Positions 24,498 to 31,409 of a DNA stretch of 64,000 nucleotides are shown here, piece by piece. Below the pieces are notes generated by a model that did not search any database, had not been told where the DNA came from, and was given only the letters and a program-made list of their open reading frames with translations. A program made the position numbers and the translations under genes. Every line of letters starts with the position of its first letter. Position 1 is the first letter of the stretch. Source of the stretch: VAXT01 sp038040395 (lineage in GTDB: Bacteria; Actinomycetota; Thermoleophilia; Gaiellales; Gaiellaceae); the NCBI GenBank assembly GCA_038040395.1, contig JBBPIJ010000013.1, positions 7,307 through 71,306 of the forward strand. The letters are read 5' to 3'.

Positions 24498-25370
24498 TTA
24501 CGCCCGGACGATGGCGCTGCGACCCGGCGCGTAGCAGGTGCCGGCCTGCGCCTGCGTCAGCAGCAGCCGCAGGCGCGTTCTCCGCGCGACACTGGCGCGG
24601 AAGCCTGCGGAGGTGATCATGGTCGGAGCCGTTCCGGCCTTCACCGTGCGCAACGTCACGCGCTTGACGGTCTTCCAGGCGTTCCGGCTACGGACGAACC
24701 GCTGGAGGACGACGTTCTTCCCGACGAACGACAGATTCGCCGTGACGGTGGCCGAGAAGCGGCCTGCTCGGATCCGCTTCAGCGTGACGCCGGGGGCGAC
24801 CTTCACGGTGAGCTGGGCGCTCTTGGTGTTCTTCCAGTCCGCCTGGTAGATGGTGTTGATGGTCGGCTTTGCGGCGAACGTCCACGCGCCGGCGGCCACA
24901 CTCGTGGCCGTGCCGACCTTCGTGAACCCCGTCTTGCCGCACTCCTGCGCGTTGACCGTCACGATCTCGCCGGCGACGCCGGTGGAGACGTTGCCGCTGA
25001 GCGCCGTCCCTTTGGCGTACGTGACCAAGAGCGGTTTCGCAGTGAGCGAGACGCCGGCTTTGACCGTCACCGTCCCCTTGCGCCTCGTATTGACTCCGTC
25101 GTGGTAGGTGAACACGCCGGACTTCGTGAACGTGACGGAATAGCTCTGGCCGGCCGCGATCATCGGCGACGAGACGAACTTCCCCTGGTCGGCCACGACC
25201 TGATGCGGCGTAGTGTCCTTGTTCGTCCAGGTGACGGTGTCCCCGAAGGGGATTGTCACCTTGTTCGGAGAGAACCCTTTCGACGTGATGTCGACGGTCT
25301 TCGTGGCGGCAAATGCGGGCGCGAGTAACAGCACCGGCGCTGCGATCGCGAGTACCAAAAGCTTCTTCAT
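24498..25370 (-). CDS. Exported cupredoxin-fold protein with lost copper site (paralogue 2)
   Basis: 290 aa from ATG 25370 (AAGGGGG upstream; the open frame continues to 25736 without a start signal). Signal peptide MKKLLVLAIAAPVLLLAPAFA. Domain plan as in the paralogue at 23495: cupredoxin fold (about 22-105) then a beta-rich tail. The copper loop is YHDGVNTRRKG, so Cys, second His and Met are all lost and only the first His (TPHQVVAD) remains. Tandem duplication with the neighbour is clear. It should not bind type 1 copper. Confidence 0.75.
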   Translation of the reverse strand: MKKLLVLAIAAPVLLLAPAFAATKTVDITSKGFSPNKVTIPFGDTVTWTNKDTTPHQVVADQGKFVSSPMIAAGQSYSVTFTKSGVFTYHDGVNTRRKGTVTVKAGVSLTAKPLLVTYAKGTALSGNVSTGVAGEIVTVNAQECGKTGFTKVGTATSVAAGAWTFAAKPTINTIYQADWKNTKSAQLTVKVAPGVTLKRIRAGRFSATVTANLSFVGKNVVLQRFVRSRNAWKTVKRVTLRTVKAGTAPTMITSAGFRASVARRTRLRLLLTQAQAGTCYAPGRSAIVRA

Positions 25371-25449
25371 CGGAAACCCCCTTATGTGCTGGCCATTCGT
25401 GTTATTCCCTCTTTCGGCGGAAGTGAAGCCACCCCTACACTCTGCGGCG

Positions 25450-26109
25450 ATGAGGGCGCTCGTTACGGGAGGAACAGGGCGAATCGGCTCGGCGGTGGTC
25501 GAGCGACTGCGGGCAGAAGGCTGGTCTGTGTTCCCCGCCGGCAGGAGCGACGGCGACCTTGCCGAGGCAGAGACAGGACAAGCTTTGCTGGCACGCGCCG
25601 TCGCCGAGCTCGGCGGGCTCGATCTGCTCGTGCACGCGGCCGGCGAGGGGTTCGTGCCCAAGCCTGTTGCGGATGTGACCGAAGCAGACTGGGATACGGC
25701 GTTCGGCGCCACGGCCAAAGGCACCTTCTTCGTCACTCAGGCAGCCGCGCCGCACCTGCGTGAGAGCCGTGGCGTGGTCGTCGTGATCGAGGACGTCGCC
25801 GCCTACGAGCCCTGGCCCTCGTTCGCCCATCACTCCGCGGCCAAGGCAGCCCAGGCCATGCTCACGCGCGTCTTCGCGCGCGCCCTTGCGCCCGAGGTTC
25901 GGGTCTGCGGGATCGCGCCGGGCCCGGTCGCCGTCGAGCCCGGGCAGGAGGAGCGCCGCGCCGCCGAGACGCTGCTCGGAAGGATCGGCTCGCCGGACGA
26001 CATCGCCGACGCGGTGCTCTATCTCGCGGGCGCCGATTTCGTGACGGGCACGAGCCTCGTCGTCGATGGCGGCCGACTTCTGCAAACCGGGCGGCGGCCG
26101 GGGTCGTAG
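25450..26109 (+). CDS. Short-chain dehydrogenase/reductase with altered catalytic site
   Basis: 219 aa. A Rossmann fold with TGGTGRIGSAV for NAD(P) binding and a C-terminal FVTGTSLVVDGGR typical of classical SDRs. The usual Ser-Tyr-Lys triad is changed: the Tyr position reads His in FAHHSAAKAA and the Ser position is not a normal S (VIEDVAAYEP). It resembles pteridine-reductase-type SDRs in its APGPV region, but substrate and activity are uncertain. The sigma-factor gene follows 15 nt downstream. Confidence 0.8.
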   Translation: MRALVTGGTGRIGSAVVERLRAEGWSVFPAGRSDGDLAEAETGQALLARAVAELGGLDLLVHAAGEGFVPKPVADVTEADWDTAFGATAKGTFFVTQAAAPHLRESRGVVVVIEDVAAYEPWPSFAHHSAAKAAQAMLTRVFARALAPEVRVCGIAPGPVAVEPGQEERRAAETLLGRIGSPDDIADAVLYLAGADFVTGTSLVVDGGRLLQTGRRPGS

Positions 26110-26124
26110 AACCATGGAAGGGTT

Positions 26125-26736
26125 ATGTCTGCAGCTGTCTCGTTGCATACCGGCTTGCCGCGTGCGCCCCGACTCGCCACCATCCAGGTCGTGGCTTCCG
26201 ATCCGATGACGGACGGGGAGTTGATCGCTCGCGTCGGGGAGGGTGACTCCGGCGCGTTCGAGCTCCTCTACCGACGCTACGCAAGGCCGGTCTTTGCGCT
26301 CGCGCTCCGCCGCCTCGGCGATCGGGGCCGGGCCGAGGACGCCGTGCAGGAGACGTTCGCCTCGGTCTGGCGCTCGGCGGGCAGCTACCGGCAGGAGCGA
26401 GGGCCGGGTGCGCCGTGGCTCTATGCCGTCGCACGCAACGCCATCGTCGACCGACGGCGCGCGCTGGGCGAGCCCGCGTCGGAGCCGGTCGACGAGCCGT
26501 CCAAGGATCCCGGGCCTCCGGAGCGCGCCGAGTCGAGCTGGACGGCTTGGCGGGTCTACAGAGCCCTCGCCGAGCTGCCGGACCACGAGCGGCAGCTCAT
26601 CGAGCTCGCGTACTGGGGCGGGCTCTCGCAGAGCGAGATCGCCGAGTTTCTCAACGTGCCGCTGGGAACGGTCAAGACGCGGACCCGAAGCGCCCTCGCG
26701 CGCCTCGCGGATCTTCTGGAGGGAGAGCTCTCATGA
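26125..26736 (+). CDS. ECF-type RNA polymerase sigma factor
   Basis: 203 aa from ATG 26125 (GGAAGGG just upstream); an internal ATG at 26206 would begin at MTDGELIARVG, the usual start of the family, and is an alternative. Region 2 is FELLYRRYARPVFALALRRLGDRGRAEDAVQETF, split as region 2.1-2.4, and region 4 is LPDHERQLIELAYWGGLSQSEIAEFLNVPLGTVKTRTRSAL. Regions 1 and 3 are absent, as expected of ECF factors. It overlaps the anti-sigma gene by 4 nt (ATGA), the standard regulator-antagonist pairing. Confidence 0.88.
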   Translation: MSAAVSLHTGLPRAPRLATIQVVASDPMTDGELIARVGEGDSGAFELLYRRYARPVFALALRRLGDRGRAEDAVQETFASVWRSAGSYRQERGPGAPWLYAVARNAIVDRRRALGEPASEPVDEPSKDPGPPERAESSWTAWRVYRALAELPDHERQLIELAYWGGLSQSEIAEFLNVPLGTVKTRTRSALARLADLLEGELS

Positions 26737-27332
26737 CGGGCCCGCCGGAGTTCCGCGATCTGATCGGTGACGAGGTGCCCGCCGAGGAACGCGCTCGGCT
26801 CGAGCGCGTCCACGAGCTCCTGGTCGAGGCAGGCCCTCCCCCGGAGATGCCACCGTCGCTTCTCGAGGCGCCGGATCGCCGCGCGCAGCCTGTCTCCTTC
26901 CTGCCGCGCCGCCGGGCGGGCGCCGCCCTCTCCCTCGCGGCCACGATCGCCGTGGTCGCGTTTCTCGGCGGGTACCTGCTCGGATTCCGGCACAACAGCT
27001 TCGACTCGACGCGCGAGTTGCCGATGCACGGGACCTCGATCGCACCAACCGCGCAAGCCGTGATCAAGCTCGGCAAGCGAGACAAGGCGGGTAACTGGCC
27101 CATGGTCGTCACAGTCAAGGGCCTACGTCCCCTTCCGGAGCGCGGCTACTACGAGCTCTTCGTCAAGCGGGACGGGCGGTTCCTGCGTTGCGGCATCTTC
27201 AACGTCGAAGCAGGCACGACGAGCGTGGACTTCAGCGTCCCCTACTCGTTCGAGCGCAACGACGGTTGGATCGTGACGCGCTGGCGCCGGGGCGAGGACG
27301 AGCCCGGCCCGCCGTTGCTGACGACGAGTTAA
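26733..27332 (+). CDS. Anti-sigma factor, RskA-like, single membrane span
   Basis: 199 aa. An N-terminal cytoplasmic part (about 1-65), one membrane helix (AALSLAATIAVVAFLGGYLLG) and an extracytoplasmic C-terminal domain (about 100-199) with VTVKGLRPLPERGYYELFV, typical of the RskA anti-sigma-K family. No HxxxCxxC zinc motif, so it is not a ZAS-type. Expected to hold the upstream ECF sigma factor at the membrane until a signal releases it, often by proteolysis. Its stop overlaps the thyX stop on the other strand (TTAA at 27329-27332). Confidence 0.8.
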   Translation: MTGPPEFRDLIGDEVPAEERARLERVHELLVEAGPPPEMPPSLLEAPDRRAQPVSFLPRRRAGAALSLAATIAVVAFLGGYLLGFRHNSFDSTRELPMHGTSIAPTAQAVIKLGKRDKAGNWPMVVTVKGLRPLPERGYYELFVKRDGRFLRCGIFNVEAGTTSVDFSVPYSFERNDGWIVTRWRRGEDEPGPPLLTTS

Positions 27333-29014
27333 GGCGCCGTGCGGTCGTTCGCGACGAACGCCGCGTGGGTGATCGGCATCCGCTCGGCGAGGAAGACCTC
27401 GCATGCCTCCGCGTAACGGCGAATCTCACGCTGGGCGGTCTCCGCTGCGCGAAGCGAGACGAAGTTCATCAGTGAGCGAGCATTGACCGTCCAGTAGAAC
27501 TCAGTGTAAGCCCCGACCGGGAGCACGCAGCGGGCGAGCTCTCGCGCCACACCGAGCTCGACCAGACGCTGATACGTGTCGTAAGCCGTGTCGTAGACGG
27601 CCCGCAGCTCCTCCCGCGTTTGCTCGGCGACGTCAGGAGCGACCTCCTCGAATGAATAGGCGCCGGGCTTTCCGACTTGCGACCGCACGTCCTCAGGAGC
27701 TGGGACGTAGAACTCGTCGGTCGCTTTCGCGTACCGCATGCTGAACTCGTTGAAGGACCCGATCCGGTGTCGAAACCATTCGCGTGCGACGAAAATTGGC
27801 GTCCTGATGTGAAAGCGGAAGGAGTTGTGCTCGAAAGGAGTATTTCCGCAGAACACGGGATACCCATCCCTGCGTACATAAAGCGTCCCGTTTGGAACCT
27901 CCACGCAGTGGATGGTCCCGTTGTGCTCCTCCACACCCATGTGATTGTCCGCGTCAGACCGAGTCCGACAGAGCGCGGGTCGCGAGTTCCGCGAGCTGTA
28001 GATCGTGACCCGCCAGCGGGGCTTTCGTCCATAGTGGCCGTCGCCTGCGTCGAATCGATGGGGCCGAACAGTTGCGCTCCGGCCGAGCTTGAGGGCAAGT
28101 TCCTGGACGCCATCGGCGAGTTTCTTGCTCGTGGTGTGGTAGGAGTCACGATCGGCGTGCCCCGGCCGAATCTGACGCGAGCCATCGGACTGGAGCAAAC
28201 CTTCATAGAGAGCATCGAGAAGCGGAGTCCCGAGCTCGAGCAGCCGGCGCGGGATCACCTTCTCCCCTCGGTCGTAGCAGTCGGCGAAGAGAGATCGCAT
28301 CTCCGGGCTCACCGCGATCGCGAAACGGCCGCCCCAGTCTTTGAGCTCCAGGCCTGCGTCATGAACGGTTCGGCGCAGAAACGCGATCTCGCGCGGCTTT
28401 CTGAGATTGAAGACGATGTGGTTCGCCTTCGGGAGATTGCCATCTCCTATGAAGAATCCCAGGAGCCGAAGGAAGGGGACCGCCGGCGTTGGGCTTCCAT
28501 CGAAGGACAACCATTCGACGACCGGCGCCCGCCATTCGGCCGTCGCGATGTGCCGATGAGACTTCCAGAGGACGGAGTGTGCCGGCCGAAGGGTGAACGA
28601 CGGATTTCCGCGACCCAGTCGAGTGGTCATCGATTCGGCCAACACGCGGTGGTCGGGCGTTGTAAGCAGATCGATGCTCATCCCCTTGAACCCGATCATG
28701 TGGCCTTGATGCTCTTTGTGCACGACGCGTAGAGCCGGCTGATACTCCAGCCGCCCGGTCGGGGACCTCGTCGCGAAGAGTTCTTCGCCCGTGACATCGG
28801 GCCAGGCTTTCCAGCCCGCTTGTGTGAGCACGTCGGTGGCATCGTCGTAACAGCCGTGCCTCTCCCGCATGAGAAACCGGATGAGGCCTCCATCCGAGTC
28901 GTCGATCTCTTCTTTCCGCCGCGCGAAGCTGACTCGTGCGCCGTTTACGACCGAGAGGTCGTCGGCCATCGCATCGTCGAGGCGAACAAAGCCGTGATCC
29001 AGGACACGGATCAT
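27329..29014 (-). CDS. thyX: Flavin-dependent thymidylate synthase ThyX interrupted by an intein
   Basis: 561 aa precursor from ATG 29014 (GCGGAG upstream). This start fits the family: MIRVLDHGFVRL aligns with the first residues of Thermotoga ThyX as I recall it; the frame stays open to 29047. N-extein residues 1-54 end in RERHG; intein residues 55-391; C-extein 392-561 starts TPFEHNSF. Joined exteins give 224 aa, the usual ThyX size, with the signature RHRIGSFNEFSMRY. The reaction is dUMP to dTMP using methylene-tetrahydrofolate, FAD and NADPH. The intein splits the substrate-binding RHG/TPFEH region, so activity needs splicing. No thyA is seen in the window. Confidence 0.92.
   Translation of the reverse strand: MIRVLDHGFVRLDDAMADDLSVVNGARVSFARRKEEIDDSDGGLIRFLMRERHGCYDDATDVLTQAGWKAWPDVTGEELFATRSPTGRLEYQPALRVVHKEHQGHMIGFKGMSIDLLTTPDHRVLAESMTTRLGRGNPSFTLRPAHSVLWKSHRHIATAEWRAPVVEWLSFDGSPTPAVPFLRLLGFFIGDGNLPKANHIVFNLRKPREIAFLRRTVHDAGLELKDWGGRFAIAVSPEMRSLFADCYDRGEKVIPRRLLELGTPLLDALYEGLLQSDGSRQIRPGHADRDSYHTTSKKLADGVQELALKLGRSATVRPHRFDAGDGHYGRKPRWRVTIYSSRNSRPALCRTRSDADNHMGVEEHNGTIHCVEVPNGTLYVRRDGYPVFCGNTPFEHNSFRFHIRTPIFVAREWFRHRIGSFNEFSMRYAKATDEFYVPAPEDVRSQVGKPGAYSFEEVAPDVAEQTREELRAVYDTAYDTYQRLVELGVARELARCVLPVGAYTEFYWTVNARSLMNFVSLRAAETAQREIRRYAEACEVFLAERMPITHAAFVANDRTAP
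27842..28852 (-). mobile_element. Intein with LAGLIDADG homing endonuclease inside thyX
   Basis: 337 codons. Block A starts with Cys1 (CYDDATDVLTQAGWKAW), block B is LLTTPDHRVLA (TxxH), the two LAGLIDADG motifs are LLGFFIGDG and LYEGLLQSDG, block F is HCVEVPNGTLYVRRDGY, and block G is VFCGN followed by the extein Thr. The last Asn is present but the penultimate residue is Gly instead of the usual His. A complete Hint plus endonuclease suggests a mobile, possibly active element. Confidence 0.9.
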
Positions 29015-29036
29015 GTTCTCCGCTAGGACTTCGGGT

Positions 29037-29696
29037 GTGACTGCCACGAAGCCGAGTTTAGCGAGGGCCTATGTCGGCACCTCGGGCTGGTCCTACCCGT
29101 CGTGGCGGCCCGGCTTTTATCCACGCGACGTGAAGCCGGCGGAGTTCCTTCATTACTACTCCGAGCGACTCCCCAGCGTCGAGCTGAACACGACCGGCTA
29201 CCGGATTCCCGCCGAGGATCAGTTCCGGCGCTGGGCGGAGCAGGTCTCGCCCGGATTCCGCTTCGCGGTCAAGTTCAACGCGTTCCGGCTTGGCGGAGCG
29301 GGGACGTTCGAGGAGCGGGTGCGGCTCCTCGGCGACCGGCTGGGCCCGATTCGCGTCCTCGTCGGCTCCGCGCGCGACGAGGGCCTGCTCGCGCTGACGC
29401 TCGGGTCGTTCGACCCCGATTTGAAGATCGCCTTCGACTTCCGGCACGACTCCTGGGCGGAAGCGGATCTCGAGCTGCCGCCGAACGCCGTCCGCGTGAA
29501 CGAGGTCGATTCCCCGGCGGCCTTCCGCTACCTGCGCCTGCGAGAGCCGCCCTACGACGAGAAGGCGCTCAGTGAGTGGGCCGATCGGATCCGCCCACTG
29601 CTCGCCGACGGCGTCGAGGTCTACTGCTACTTCAAGCACGAGGAGGAGCCAGAGGCGCCCCGGTATGCGGAGCGCCTCCTGACACTTCTGGCCTAG
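29037..29696 (+). CDS. DUF72 (YecE-like) protein
   Basis: 219 aa from GTG 29037 (AGGA 8 nt upstream; the open frame begins at 29013). Recognised as DUF72 by YVGTSGWSYPSWRPGFYP at the N-terminus, ERLPSVELNTTGYRIP, FRFAVKFN and KIAFDFRHDSW, plus the final VEVYCYFKHEEEPEAPRYA. The family has a TIM-barrel-like fold of unknown biochemical role. Divergent from thyX with 22 bp between starts. Its TAG stop shares CTAG with the next gene on the other strand. Confidence 0.85.
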   Translation: MTATKPSLARAYVGTSGWSYPSWRPGFYPRDVKPAEFLHYYSERLPSVELNTTGYRIPAEDQFRRWAEQVSPGFRFAVKFNAFRLGGAGTFEERVRLLGDRLGPIRVLVGSARDEGLLALTLGSFDPDLKIAFDFRHDSWAEADLELPPNAVRVNEVDSPAAFRYLRLREPPYDEKALSEWADRIRPLLADGVEVYCYFKHEEEPEAPRYAERLLTLLA

Positions 29697-30031
29697 GCCG
29701 GGGCTCCGCCTCCGACGCTCGCGGTTGAGCCCGCCTTGATGTGCTCAATCACTTCGTAGAGACCGTCCGCGCCGGTCGACTCGACATGAGGCGCCATGTC
29801 TTCCTGGCGCTTCTTCTCGGTCTCCGGGTCCATCATCTCCTCCATCTGCTCCATGCTGCCCTCGAAGAGGCCGAACGCGATGATCTCGTCCGGGTTCTTG
29901 AGGTTCCGGACGATGTAGATCTCGCCTCCCTCGGGCATCTCGTCCGCCTCGGCATCCGACCACCACGCCTGGCGCCACTCGTCGTAGCTTCCCGGCTTGA
30001 GCTGACGCACGGTCAGCGCGCAAATCTTCAT
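29693..30031 (-). CDS. Small ABM-like (dimeric alpha/beta barrel) protein
   Basis: 112 aa from ATG 30031 (GGAAGGAG 6 nt upstream; ATG 30037 is too close to that site). ICALTVRQLKPGSYDEWRQAWW, IYIVRNLKNPDEIIAFGLFEGS and the Met/Glu-rich helix EQMEEMMDPETEKKRQEDM give the strand-helix-strand pattern of the antibiotic-biosynthesis-monooxygenase-like superfamily. No cofactor is visible. Function unknown; possibly a small redox or dimerising protein. Confidence 0.65.
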   Translation of the reverse strand: MKICALTVRQLKPGSYDEWRQAWWSDAEADEMPEGGEIYIVRNLKNPDEIIAFGLFEGSMEQMEEMMDPETEKKRQEDMAPHVESTGADGLYEVIEHIKAGSTASVGGGAPA

Positions 30032-30116
30032 CTGCATCTCCTTCCAGCGACGTTTGAGGAGAACCTACGCCTGAGTACGGGGACGCTGCAACCGGAAGCG
30101 ACCAGAGGAGGGGTTC

Positions 30117-30206
30117 GTGGCTGAACTGACCACACTCGAAACGAAGCTCGGCGAGGTGACGGGGCTCGCGATGGCGGCGCAGGGCGGCATGAGGAAAGCT
30201 AATTAG
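30117..30206 (+). pseudogene. 29-codon ORF, possible truncated remnant
   Basis: GTG start with GAGGGG upstream and a 29-aa product: MAELTTLETKLGEVTGLAM, then AAQGGMRKAN and stop. The start 'TLExKLGEVTGLAMAAQ' resembles the N-terminus of a small actinobacterial helical protein I recall, but the frame stops at once. It may be a remnant after deletion, or a real micropeptide. No support beyond the initiation signal and the resemblance. Confidence 0.35.
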
Positions 30207-30251
30207 CCACTGCCGGCCGGGGCCGGTAACGCCGCGCCCAGGTCGACGAAA

Positions 30252-31283
30252 TCAAGAAATTCGCCTGAGCAGGCCCAAAGCCCGCTGGTTCCAGGGGACC
30301 CGGTGCGTGGTCCCGGCGGCGGAGACCCGATCGCGGTTCGCGAGGTACCAGTCGTAGGTTCGCGTCAACGCCTCGGCGTTGGAGTAGCGCGGCTGCCAGC
30401 CGAGGAGGCGCTGCGCTCTCGAGGTCTCCACGTATGAGTCGCGGTGTGCGGTCTTGTAATGCCATTCGGCGAGAGGGGAAAGCCGGGCCAGCTCGAGGCC
30501 GCGCAGGGCGAGCTCGGCCGGTCGGGCCGGAACGGGCCGGAGGCGGCTTTCGGATTTCGCGTGCGCGATCAGCGCTTCGAGGTCGTCGCGAACGGTGCCG
30601 TACTCGGCCGCGCCGATGTTGACCGTTTCGCCGCCGGTCGGCGCGGAGGTGGCGAGGAGGACGGCCTCGACGAGATCTTCGACCGCGAGCAACTGGTAGC
30701 GGTTGGAGCCGTCACCGAGAATCGGGATGCGCCTGCCCTCGCGGATCCAGTCGAAGAGGATCTCGAAGACGCCGAGCCGCTCGGGCCCGATGAACGTCTT
30801 CGGCCGGATGATCGCAACCTCGAGCCCGCGGCGTCCGAGATCGCGAGCAACTTCCTCGGCCTCGATCTTCGAGCGGCCGTAATGGCCGACTCCCTGGAGC
30901 GGCGAGCTCTCGTCGATCGGATGCGTTTCGGGGATGCCGTAGACGGCGGTGGACGAGATGAGGAGCGTCTTGCCGACCCGCGCTTCGAGCGCGGCGGCGA
31001 GAAGCGTGGCCGTGCCGTCGACGTTGACGGCGCGGATCTCGCGGCCCGAGCCTCGAATCGGAAGCGCAGCGGCGGCATGGACGAGCACGTCGGCGCCTTC
31101 GACGAGGCGGTGGGCCGCGGCCGGGTCGCGGATGTCGCCGCGGATCTCGTCGAGCTCGCGCTCGAGCTCGGCATCGTCGAGCGGGGCGAGGTCGAGCGAG
31201 CGAACTGCGTGGCCGTCGGCGAGGAGCCTTCGTGCGAGGTGCAGGCCGAGAAAGCCCGCGCCGCCTGAGATCGCCCAGAGCAT
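30252..31283 (-). CDS. NAD-dependent epimerase/dehydratase (extended SDR)
   Basis: 343 aa from ATG 31283 (the open frame starts at 31313; M at 31283 puts GGAGFLG at the usual place). Rossmann motif SGGAGFLGLHLA, catalytic LISSTAVYG (Ser/Thr) and YGRSK (Tyr, Lys), RPKTFIGPERLG in the substrate-binding part. It likely acts on a nucleotide sugar (UDP-glucose 4-epimerase-like) or a related alcohol; the substrate is not fixed by sequence. Isolated gene on the minus strand. Confidence 0.85.
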   Translation of the reverse strand: MLWAISGGAGFLGLHLARRLLADGHAVRSLDLAPLDDAELERELDEIRGDIRDPAAAHRLVEGADVLVHAAAALPIRGSGREIRAVNVDGTATLLAAALEARVGKTLLISSTAVYGIPETHPIDESSPLQGVGHYGRSKIEAEEVARDLGRRGLEVAIIRPKTFIGPERLGVFEILFDWIREGRRIPILGDGSNRYQLLAVEDLVEAVLLATSAPTGGETVNIGAAEYGTVRDDLEALIAHAKSESRLRPVPARPAELALRGLELARLSPLAEWHYKTAHRDSYVETSRAQRLLGWQPRYSNAEALTRTYDWYLANRDRVSAAGTTHRVPWNQRALGLLRRIS

Positions 31284-31409
31284 CCGGCCACGATATTGGC
31301 TCAGAGCCGGCACACACCCGTGCGTCGTTCGACGTTACGCTCGCGGTGGGCGGCGGGTGGAACTCTCTTCCCCACCCGGGTGGGACGCGCGTGTGCCTTT
31401 TACTGCGGG

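Noticed and set aside
25371..25736. 122-codon N-terminal extension of the cupredoxin gene at 24498
   Set aside because: The ATG at 25370 has a strong ribosome-binding site and begins a clear signal peptide. The extension is antisense to the SDR gene.
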